DNA of 64,000 nucleotides from JAHBNG01 sp039028975. GTDB taxonomy: Bacteria > Chloroflexota > Anaerolineae > Caldilineales > Caldilineaceae. The number at the start of each line of letters is the position of its first letter. Positions within the stretch are counted from its first letter, which is position 1. The position numbers and the translations under genes were made by a program. The DNA lies in assembly GCA_039028975.1 (NCBI GenBank), contig JBCCHB010000001.1, positions 62,001 through 126,000 of the forward strand. The letters run 5' to 3'. The notes beneath the pieces were generated by a model. That model saw nothing but the letters and a program-made list of their open reading frames with translations, was not told where the DNA came from and did not search any database. This document shows positions 9,110 through 16,093 of this stretch, piece after piece.

Positions 9110-9132
9110 GGCCTCGCACAGTGTGCGAGGCC
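9110..9132. terminator. GC-rich hairpin without T-run
   Basis: GGCCTCGCAC-AGT-GTGCGAGGCC is a perfect 10-bp stem with a 3-base loop, placed between the penicillin acylase and the biosynthetic operon. It lacks the usual run of T, so its role as an intrinsic terminator is inference. The rest of 8993-9448 contains this, two other hairpins and an AT-rich stretch likely to hold the operon promoter, which I cannot place exactly. Confidence 0.45.
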
Positions 9133-9363
9133 ACTTTGCAGTATGGATATGCGACTCTTTTGGATGTTATGTAGTTTGTAGAGGTGCAACGATTAATTCA
9201 CGTTTCAATATTCGATTTTTAACGTTATCTCAATAAGATGTTGGAAAAATTGCTTTCAAGGGATCGCTTTTAAGAACGATTAAAGAACGATAGAACACTA
9301 TATTTGTTCCTAGTGGATTGTAACTCAATCATGTAGAGCACAAAAAAGTAACCATTCAGTCCC

Positions 9364-9404
9364 CTGAGCTTGTCGAAGGGGTACATCGGCTTCGACAAGC
9401 TCAG
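9364..9404. promoter_or_regulatory. perfect 15-bp hairpin in leader of the halopyrrole-type operon
   Basis: CTGAGCTTGTCGAAG (9364-9378) pairs exactly with CTTCGACAAGCTCAG (9390-9404). It ends 44 bases before the start codon at 9449. The arm sequence is the same as the loop of the palindrome at 9037-9050, so it is probably repeat-derived, yet its position gives it scope to act as a leader structure. Confidence 0.4.
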
Positions 9405-9448
9405 CCGACCGGAGAGTGAACGGCTACAAAAAATATATCGGAGATAGT

Positions 9449-10570
9449 ATGAAAATTCTTGAACAGAATAACGAAAACACAATAACCATATCAACAACGG
9501 CCAGCCAGCTTGTCTCCTTTGCCAACCAGGAGCTTCCCGCAACTGCCTTGGCGGAAATTGATGCAGAGACACCCCTACTTGAGTTCGGTATCTTGGATTC
9601 GCTAGCCATGGTTTCGCTACTGACCTTTGTGGAAACTCAGTTTGGTGTCAAGGTACCAGATGAAGCCGTTGTACCGGAACACTTTGAGACCTTAACGGCC
9701 ATGGCCATGCTGGTCGATGACCTGAATGAAGAGAAAGATGAGGCCCATAATAGCACCGAGAGCAATCCCATGGTCGACGCGGTTCGGCTGCTGGAAGCAT
9801 CTGGGATCGAACGCCAGACCACAGCAGTGGGTTTGGGTGAGGAGATGCATACCCTGCATGTATCGGGCGCACAACCTACTTGGGTTCTCTTACCGGGGTT
9901 GGGCAATCCATCTAGCTCGTGGGGCACCGTTCTCCAATCACTCATGGATGATACAGAAGCCATTGCCGTCGACTTTGCGGGCTTTGGCCTCTCATCCTCA
10001 CTCAAAGAGCGACCAACTCATGAAGATCATCTGCAAGCAACCATGTCACTCCTAGAGTCCTTGAACAAAGGACCTTACGTACTTGTGGGGAGTTCAGCCG
10101 GCTCCATGATTGCCACCGAAATCGCCCGTCAGCGACCGGATTGGGTCCACGCCCTGGTGATTACTGGCTTTGGACTGATTCAGGATGTTCATGGCTGGTG
10201 GGCTCGCCTGCAAGAGCTATCCAAAACGCCAGAAGAGTTTTTGGATGCGGCCTACTACCGTGCGCCCCAACTGACTGGAACGCTACAGCGCTTGATTGAT
10301 GTCACGCTAAGCAGCCCGGCCTATCAGAGCTTTTTAGAAGACGACGGTCTGGCAGCCATGCGCACCACTTTTGATGATCTCGAGATACCGACTCTCTTCG
10401 TCAATGGACAGAGCGATACCATCATTCCAGCAGAGGCCGTAGCGGCCGCGGCGGAACATGTCCCTCATGCCAAGCTGGAATGGTTGGCCCGTTGTGGTCA
10501 CTTTCCGCCAGCCGAGCAGCCAGAAGAGCTGATCTATGTAATACGCAATTTTTTGAAAGCGATTGAGTAA
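9449..10570 (+). CDS. bmp1: acyl/peptidyl carrier protein-thioesterase fusion, Bmp1-like
   Basis: 373 residues. Residues about 15-92 form a carrier domain with the phosphopantetheine serine S51 in FGILDSLAMV. After a charged linker (93-115) comes an alpha/beta-hydrolase thioesterase: nucleophile S216 in GSSAGS, acid D323 (NGQSD), H351 (RCGHF). Start ATG 9449 is chosen because GGAG lies 5 bases before it; a GTG at 9416 has no such site. A carrier-thioesterase didomain heading a halogenase, dehydrogenase and proline ligase is the hallmark of Bmp1, which carries the prolyl/pyrrolyl group and releases the halogenated acid. The function is inferred by family and gene order. Confidence 0.85.
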   Translation: MKILEQNNENTITISTTASQLVSFANQELPATALAEIDAETPLLEFGILDSLAMVSLLTFVETQFGVKVPDEAVVPEHFETLTAMAMLVDDLNEEKDEAHNSTESNPMVDAVRLLEASGIERQTTAVGLGEEMHTLHVSGAQPTWVLLPGLGNPSSSWGTVLQSLMDDTEAIAVDFAGFGLSSSLKERPTHEDHLQATMSLLESLNKGPYVLVGSSAGSMIATEIARQRPDWVHALVITGFGLIQDVHGWWARLQELSKTPEEFLDAAYYRAPQLTGTLQRLIDVTLSSPAYQSFLEDDGLAAMRTTFDDLEIPTLFVNGQSDTIIPAEAVAAAAEHVPHAKLEWLARCGHFPPAEQPEELIYVIRNFLKAIE

Positions 10571-10632
10571 CGGCTCTATAAATCAGGGCGGATACCCCCT
10601 GAATCTCAAAAACCCAATAGAAAGTCAAAATT

Positions 10633-11994
10633 ATGAATACAAATACAAACAAAACGAACATAGAAACAGTTGATGTGGTGGTCATCGGTGGCGGCCCAGG
10701 TGGATCGTGTCTCTCTGCCTATTTAGCACAGGCAGGCATTAAAGTGGTCACGCTGGAAAAAGAGACCTTTCCTCGCTATCATATTGGCGAATCGCTAACA
10801 GGCATGGCGACCAGCGTCCTCAATGATTTTGGCCTGGGGCCGGAAATGGACCAACGTCAGTTTCCAGCCAAGGGCGGCGTCAAGGTGATTGGCCAAGGTG
10901 CCAAGAGTGAATTTTTCGTGCCGGTCTTACAAGATACGTGGCAGGTGCGCCGCGCCGAATTTGACCAGATTTTGCTTGAGAATGCCGTAACGTGCGGTAC
11001 GGATCATCGCTATGGCACTGTGAAAGAAGTCATTCGGGAAGGCGACAAGGTAGTCGGGGTACGTTACCTTCCCCGAGATGAACAGGATGGAGCATTCAGG
11101 GAGATTCGCTGCAAGGTTGTAGCCGATGCCAGCGGTAGTGCGGCTCTTCTCTCCAAGCAGGGTATTGCGGGTCCCAAGGTCTATTTTGACGAATTTTCTC
11201 GCCAGGCTGCGGTCTTTACCCAATTTAAGCACGCCAAGCGAGATCCCGGTGATATGGGCAACAATACCTTCATCTTCTATGCTGAGCACCTGCACTGGGG
11301 CTGGTTTATCCCTATTTCACCAGAGATTACCAGTGTAGGGGTCGTTATGCCTGCGGAAAAGCTCAAGGCCTGTGGTGGTGCCGAAGAGGCCATGGCCTGG
11401 GGGTTGGAGCACATCAACCCAGACTTGGGCCATCGGGTTGAGGGCTGTGAGCAGATGGAGCCAATCCGAGCCGTTACCAACTACTCATACAACATCGAAC
11501 CCTATGTGGGTGATGGCTGGCTCTGCGTAGGCGATGCTCATCGCTTTATCGATCCAATCTTCTCCTTTGGTGGCTCCTTTGCCATGGTCGAAGCCCGGGC
11601 CGCCAGCAAGGCCATTTTGCAGGCCCTAGAGACAGGTGACTGCATTCAACCCTTCCGTGATTACGCCATCTGGTGCGACCGTGGCCAAGATGTAGCGTTG
11701 GACCTGATTCGCTACTTCTGGAAGTATCCCATCTTCTTCGGCTATCAGACCCGCAGCACCATGCGCAAGGACTTCATCCGCCTGCTCGGCAGCGATTGCC
11801 ATGACGCCTACGAGATGAAGGCCGTACAAATCATGCGCAAAGGATTAGCCAAAGCCGATGCACAAGCACAATCAGAGACAGAAACAGAAAATCATTCTCC
11901 CCAAAACAAACAAGGACTCTTGCCCAGGCTGGCGGACAAGTGGCCCGTTCCCAAACGCCCCTTGGTAACGGAACCGGTTTTGGTCGGCGTGTAA
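10633..11994 (+). CDS. bmp2: flavin-dependent halogenase, pyrrolyl-carrier type (Bmp2-like)
   Basis: 453 residues. FAD-binding GGGPGGS at 19-25, catalytic lysine candidate K80 (FPAKGG), halogenase signature W222-x-W224-x-I226-P227 (HWGWFIPI), and the second flavin motif GDAHRFIDPIF at 300-310. These define a flavin-dependent halogenase that needs a reduced-flavin supply; no flavin reductase gene is in the window. Neighbouring carrier and proline genes point to pyrrolyl-S-carrier as substrate. F312, F316 and A355 occupy what appear to be the positions that distinguish the tetrabrominating Bmp2 from dihalogenating relatives. A Gln/Glu-rich tail (407-430) is unusual. Product and halide (Br or Cl) are not determined by sequence. 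Confidence 0.87.
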   Translation: MNTNTNKTNIETVDVVVIGGGPGGSCLSAYLAQAGIKVVTLEKETFPRYHIGESLTGMATSVLNDFGLGPEMDQRQFPAKGGVKVIGQGAKSEFFVPVLQDTWQVRRAEFDQILLENAVTCGTDHRYGTVKEVIREGDKVVGVRYLPRDEQDGAFREIRCKVVADASGSAALLSKQGIAGPKVYFDEFSRQAAVFTQFKHAKRDPGDMGNNTFIFYAEHLHWGWFIPISPEITSVGVVMPAEKLKACGGAEEAMAWGLEHINPDLGHRVEGCEQMEPIRAVTNYSYNIEPYVGDGWLCVGDAHRFIDPIFSFGGSFAMVEARAASKAILQALETGDCIQPFRDYAIWCDRGQDVALDLIRYFWKYPIFFGYQTRSTMRKDFIRLLGSDCHDAYEMKAVQIMRKGLAKADAQAQSETETENHSPQNKQGLLPRLADKWPVPKRPLVTEPVLVGV

Positions 11995-11995
11995 G

Positions 11996-12075
11996 GCAGG
12001 GGTCGGTGGTCGGTGGCCGGTGGCCGGTGGCCGGTGGCCGGTGGGTCGGTAGTCGGTGGGTCGGTAGTCGGAGGT
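11996..12075 (+). repeat. GGTCGGTGG / GGTGGCC phrase repeat inside the biosynthetic operon
   Basis: About 75 bases made of near-identical 7-8-base units (GGTCGGT, GGCCGGT, AGTCGGT). It separates the halogenase stop from the dehydrogenase start by 130 bases, while other genes in the operon are tightly spaced. Related runs occur at 30250-30320 and 42750-42845. Confidence 0.6.
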
Positions 12076-12124
12076 TGATTGCTGATGATTAATCACCAGC
12101 CGGCAGCAAAATGGAGAATGAAAC

Positions 12125-13270
12125 ATGGATTTTTCCTGGAGTGAGGCGCAGCTTAAGATGCGGGATTCGGCTGTGCGCTTTGCAGAAAAAGAGTTGAGTG
12201 AAGGCGTTGTCGAGAGGGATCAGGCCGAGCGCTTTTCCCATGACCAGTGGCGCGCCTGCGCTCGCTATGGCATTCTGGGCCTCTCCTTTCCCAAAACGTA
12301 TGGTGGCACAGAGACCGATATTTTGACCACCATGCTCACCATGGAAGGGCTAGGATACGGTGGGAAAGATAATGGCTTGGTCTTCAGCCTGAATGCCCAA
12401 ATGTGGAGTGTACAGCATCCCCTTCAGCAATACGGGACGCTGGAACAAAAGCAGAGATACCTCCCCGGCTTGATTCAGGGTGATCTCATCGGTGCCCACG
12501 GCATGACGGAACCCGAAGCCGGATCCGATGCCTACAGCTTACAGACCCGGGCCGAAAAGTGCGACGGTGGATACAAGCTCACCGGCCACAAGAGCTACAT
12601 CACCAGTGCACCCGTTGCCGATCTGGCGCTGCTCTTTGCTGTCACCGATCCGGCCAAAGGAAACTGGGGCATTAGCGCCTTTCTGGTCGAGAAGGGAACG
12701 CCTGGTTTTCATCAAGGGCAGCAGTTTGACAAAATGGGACTCCGCACGGCCGCCATGGGTGAGCTAATCCTTGAGGATTGTTTTGTATCCGAAGAGAACC
12801 GTTTGGGTGCCGAGGGCATGGGGGCGCGCATCTTCAACAGCTCCATGGAGTGGGAGCGTAGCTGCATCTTGGCTGCCCATATCGGGGCCATGGAACGCCA
12901 GTTGGAGGAGTGCATCAGCTTTGCCCGAGAGCGCCAGCAATTTGGTCAGCCCATTGGTCAATTTCAGGCTGTCTCCCATCGGATTGCCGAGATGAAGGTT
13001 CGGTTGGAGACGGCCCGTTTACTCCTCTACAAGGTTGCTTGGCTCAAGAAAGAGGGCAAGCCAGCCAATCTGGAAGCGGCCATGGCCAAGCTTTACCTGA
13101 GTGAAGTCTTTGTGGAATCGAGCATGGACGCTATCCGCATTCACGGTGGCAAGGGATACCTCAGTCAATTTGAAATAGAGCGCAATCTGCGAGATGCAGT
13201 GGGTGGCACCATCTACTCTGGCACGTCGGATATGCAGCGCAACATTATTGCAAGATTGTTGGGAGTCTGA
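12125..13270 (+). CDS. bmp3: prolyl-carrier protein dehydrogenase (acyl-CoA dehydrogenase fold), Bmp3-like
   Basis: 381 residues, full acyl-CoA dehydrogenase length. FAD/substrate motif MTEPEAGSDA at 127-136, catalytic glutamate candidate E242 or E244 in SSMEWERS, flavin dimer motif RQQFGQPIGQFQ, and the C-terminal GGKGY and GTSDMQRNIIARLLG. Start is supported by GGAG 8 bases upstream. In PltE/RedW/Bmp3-type pathways this enzyme oxidises prolyl-S-carrier by four electrons to pyrrolyl-S-carrier, the halogenase substrate. Two bases separate its stop from the next start, so it is probably coupled to the adenylation gene. A generic fatty acyl-CoA role is less likely given the context. Confidence 0.85.
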   Translation: MDFSWSEAQLKMRDSAVRFAEKELSEGVVERDQAERFSHDQWRACARYGILGLSFPKTYGGTETDILTTMLTMEGLGYGGKDNGLVFSLNAQMWSVQHPLQQYGTLEQKQRYLPGLIQGDLIGAHGMTEPEAGSDAYSLQTRAEKCDGGYKLTGHKSYITSAPVADLALLFAVTDPAKGNWGISAFLVEKGTPGFHQGQQFDKMGLRTAAMGELILEDCFVSEENRLGAEGMGARIFNSSMEWERSCILAAHIGAMERQLEECISFARERQQFGQPIGQFQAVSHRIAEMKVRLETARLLLYKVAWLKKEGKPANLEAAMAKLYLSEVFVESSMDAIRIHGGKGYLSQFEIERNLRDAVGGTIYSGTSDMQRNIIARLLGV

Positions 13271-13272
13271 TC

Positions 13273-14892
13273 ATGATCACGTCATTACCTGCGGCTCTGG
13301 ATGCCCGCGTCGCAGACAGCCCGGCTTATGAGGCAGTGCGCAGCAGCGGTCGCTCGTTGACGTATAGCCAGCTACAGCAGCAGGCCAACCGTCTAGCCGC
13401 GACTTTACAAGCCAATGGCGTCAGCTGTGGGGACCGAGTCGGGCTCTACATGAACAAAGATATCGAGTCAGTCGTCGCACTCTACGGTATTATGAAAGCA
13501 GGTGCAGCCTACGTCCCCTTGGATCCTTTTGCACCAGTGGAGCGGTTGTCTTTTGTCATTGAAGATTGTGGCATTGGTGTCCTCATTACCAATGAGAAGA
13601 AGCGCCTGCAAGTTGGTCAAATCGTGGCTGCAACCAACTTGGAAACGTTGGTGGGCCTAGCACCAGAGGAGGCTCTGTCCGTCACCTGCATCCCATGGCA
13701 AGATGCCATTGATGGCCTGGCAGGCGATGAACCAACAAATCGCGTCATGAGCCAAGACCTAGCCTATATCCTCTATACCTCTGGATCTACTGGCACACCC
13801 AAAGGAATTATGCACACCCACCACAGCGCGTTGAGCTTTGCCCAGTGGGCCACGACCACTTATGGTCTGACTTCAGCCGATTGCGTCAGCAACCACGCTC
13901 CCCTGCACTTTGATCTATCCACCTTTGATTTGTATGCGACAGTCCTGGCTGGCGGAACCACCGTGATCATTCCCGAAATGCTGACGAGATTCCCCACTCG
14001 GTTGGCCGAGTTGATAGAAAAGGAGCAGATCTCCATCTGGTATTCTGTTCCCTTTGCCCTGATTCAGCTATTGGAGAAGGGCGGATTAGCCGAACGGGAC
14101 CTGGCTCATCTTCGTTGGGTGCTCTTTGCTGGTGAATCCTTTCCCACCAAGCATCTGCGAAGACTGATGATGGCCCTGCCCCATCCCCGCTATAGCAATC
14201 TCTATGGGCCGACAGAGACCAATGTCTGCACCTACTATCACGTGGATCAGATTCCCATAACGGACGAGCCCATCCCCATCGGGAAGCCCTGTGCCAATGT
14301 CAAAGCCCTGATGCTGAATGCCAATGACCAGCCGGTTTTGACGGACAAGACCAGTTTATCGATGAACGATGAAAGTGCAGAAGGGGCAGTGGGTGAGTTG
14401 GTAATCAGTGGAGAGGTAGTCATGCATGGCTATTGGGGCCAGCCAGAGCTGAATGAACGAAGCTTTTATAGCCTTCCTATGTTTGAGAATATGGCTGCCG
14501 GAGGTGTGACAGAGCGCTTCTACCGTACTGGGGATCTGGTGCAGATACGTTCCGACGGCAATTATGCCTACTTAGGCCGCAAGGATCGCCAAGTAAAGAC
14601 TCGGGGCTACCGAGTAGAGTTAGACGCAATCGAAGTTGTATTGCTAACCCACCAGGAGATCCAAGAGGCGGCTGTCTATACAATGACCGATGAGCAGGGA
14701 ACCACGCTCATTGCGGCCGCCGTCACAGCGAAACCGGGCTCTGTTCTAGATCAGCGACAGCTTACCCAATATCTCTTAAGCAAACTGCCACCGTACGCTA
14801 TTCCAACGACGCTTGCTCTTCTAGATACCTTTCCCCGTACCTCAACGGGAAAGATCAACCGCCGTCTGTTGCAGGGGGAGAATGCTGCCTAA
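13273..14892 (+). CDS. bmp4: proline adenylation enzyme (prolyl-AMP ligase), Bmp4/PltF-like
   Basis: 539 residues, a stand-alone adenylation domain. ATP loop YTSGSTGTPKG at 168-178, NLYGPTETNVC at 309-319, YRTGD at 417-421, GRKDRQVKTRGYR at 435-447, catalytic K527 (STGKINR). Specificity positions I can place are D214, L215, F218 and V318-C319 with K527, which fits the proline pattern (D-L-…-V-C-K) of pyrrole-forming ligases. It activates L-proline and loads the carrier domain of the first gene. GGGAG precedes the ATG by 7 bases. Last gene of the core operon. Confidence 0.86.
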   Translation: MITSLPAALDARVADSPAYEAVRSSGRSLTYSQLQQQANRLAATLQANGVSCGDRVGLYMNKDIESVVALYGIMKAGAAYVPLDPFAPVERLSFVIEDCGIGVLITNEKKRLQVGQIVAATNLETLVGLAPEEALSVTCIPWQDAIDGLAGDEPTNRVMSQDLAYILYTSGSTGTPKGIMHTHHSALSFAQWATTTYGLTSADCVSNHAPLHFDLSTFDLYATVLAGGTTVIIPEMLTRFPTRLAELIEKEQISIWYSVPFALIQLLEKGGLAERDLAHLRWVLFAGESFPTKHLRRLMMALPHPRYSNLYGPTETNVCTYYHVDQIPITDEPIPIGKPCANVKALMLNANDQPVLTDKTSLSMNDESAEGAVGELVISGEVVMHGYWGQPELNERSFYSLPMFENMAAGGVTERFYRTGDLVQIRSDGNYAYLGRKDRQVKTRGYRVELDAIEVVLLTHQEIQEAAVYTMTDEQGTTLIAAAVTAKPGSVLDQRQLTQYLLSKLPPYAIPTTLALLDTFPRTSTGKINRRLLQGENAA

Positions 14893-14906
14893 TTTGGATG
14901 CGCTCT

Positions 14907-14961
14907 GAGTGCGACAGAACGCCAATTCCGCGACGAACTGAATGCGCTCCGTAGCTATTCT
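14907..14961 (+). repeat. 55-bp dispersed repeat, copy 2
   Basis: Begins GAGTGCG and carries CCGCGACGA-x-CTGAATGCG, matching 5670-5725 in order and spacing. It starts 15 bases after the adenylation gene stop. Confidence 0.5.
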
Positions 14962-15156
14962 ATAGCTAGTCAATCGTTTAGTGACGTGAAACGACAAGCT
15001 GTATTTAGCGAACAGTATAGATGCCCAGAAACGCTTGTTGCCATAAAGATGGTGATCTCCTCCCTTTACGAAAGTATCGGGAGTAGACAGGATGCGAGTC
15101 GGGACAAGACTTTTCTGGCGAAGTATAACGGAGTAATTGAGCTATGGAGACAAATC

Positions 15157-15249
15157 ATGAGCGAAAATCGCAATCCTTTAATCACCTATATTATCGTCGC
15201 AATGCCTTATGCAATATTGCCAGGCTTAGCGATGGCTTTGGTAGCTTAA
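15157..15249 (+). CDS. predicted 30-residue hydrophobic micropeptide
   Basis: ATG at 15157 has GGAG 7 bases upstream. The peptide has a short polar head (MSENRNP) and then a single hydrophobic segment through to the C-terminus, consistent with one membrane helix. Its stop codon overlaps the ATG of the next ORF (TAATG at 15247), suggesting translational coupling. It is 264 bases past the adenylation gene on the same strand. No known family; whether it belongs to the biosynthetic operon is unknown. Confidence 0.4.
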   Translation: MSENRNPLITYIIVAMPYAILPGLAMALVA

Positions 15250-15500
15250 TGGCGTCTTACGGTAGTACCTCATCTCCCGCTGACGAACCAGTCCATATAC
15301 CGGAGTATAGTTCTTTTCTAATCCGTCTATGGCAAGACACGCCAGATGGTCCTTGGTCTGCATCAGCCCAGTCAGTACAGAGCGGGGAAGTAGTCCGATT
15401 TGCTTCACTACAAGAACTCTTTGTCTTCTTGGAGGCACAGACAGCCTCTTGTCAACAGGACAAAGATGGCTCTGCTGGAAAAGCGCTCATTGAGCCATGA
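15249..15500 (+). CDS. small conserved-type hypothetical protein
   Basis: 83 residues from the ATG overlapping the preceding stop; the open frame extends upstream to 15144 but out of register with a good start. The middle reads SSFLIRLWQD, then VQSGE and FASLQELFVFLE, a pattern seen in short hypothetical proteins that recur in Chloroflexota genomes (my recollection, unverified). A Cys-containing polar tail follows. Function unknown; it may be coupled to the micropeptide at 15157. Confidence 0.45.
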   Translation: MASYGSTSSPADEPVHIPEYSSFLIRLWQDTPDGPWSASAQSVQSGEVVRFASLQELFVFLEAQTASCQQDKDGSAGKALIEP

Positions 15501-15518
15501 GGTGATAATTCGGATGTT

Positions 15519-15602
15519 TATAGTGCGGTCGCTTTGGAAACCGGAGTTTTCTGCAGCCACTACAGGAGCAACCAAACTCCGGTTTTCAAACGGAGCTAAA
15601 TA
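15519..15602 (+). repeat. 85-bp palindromic MITE-like element, copy 2
   Basis: Starts TATAGTGCGGTCGCTTTGG and ends CAAACGGAGCTAAATAG. Its inner arms are CCGGAGTTT / AAACTCCGG, while the other copies have CAGGTGTTT / AAACACCTG: both arms have changed together. Confidence 0.65.
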
Positions 15603-16093
15603 GGCTTTTGCTATTTGAGTAAGATTAAGCCCTCTCTCACCATATACAAGATATGTTCACTTACCTCAGCCTGACTTATAATCACAAGCCAGCAGAGGAT
15701 GTATGGCATCTTTACCCACGCGCAATGCATCTATACTGTGGTCGTTTTGAAAACAGGTGTTTTCCCAAGCTCTACCAGAGAGACTAAACACCTGTTTTCA
15801 AACGGAGCTGAGTATAATACGGATTCGGCTGACTCCGGGCTATGCGACTAAGGATCGAGGATTCAATAACACGAATGGACGATCTCTTGGGTACTCGAGA
15901 TGACAGGCCCGAAGCCCTGAGTATTATTTGAGCTTGATTTCTAAGCGACTGCGGACTACTGAATGTGCATAGATTTACGTGAACATTGTCAGCCAGGGAA
16001 TTTTGTCTCGACTTGTATCCGATTGATTGAGGATAAACCAAAGGGAGAGGACGGAGTTATCTGGCCATCTAGTCAAAGAATGGGAGAGGCTAT
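15603..16093. other. intergenic stretch, no gene supported apart from one repeat copy
   Basis: Apart from the hairpin element at 15732-15818, this stretch holds only short unsupported frames. GGGAGAGG at its end is the ribosome binding site of the P-type ATPase gene. No promoter could be placed with confidence. Confidence 0.5.
15732..15818 (+). repeat. 85-bp palindromic MITE-like element, copy 3
   Basis: The cleanest copy: starts TATACTGTGGTCGTTTTGAA, ends TCAAACGGAGCTGAGTATAA, inner arms AAAACAGGTGTTT / AAACACCTGTTTT, loop containing AAGCTCTACCAGAGAGA. Confidence 0.75.
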
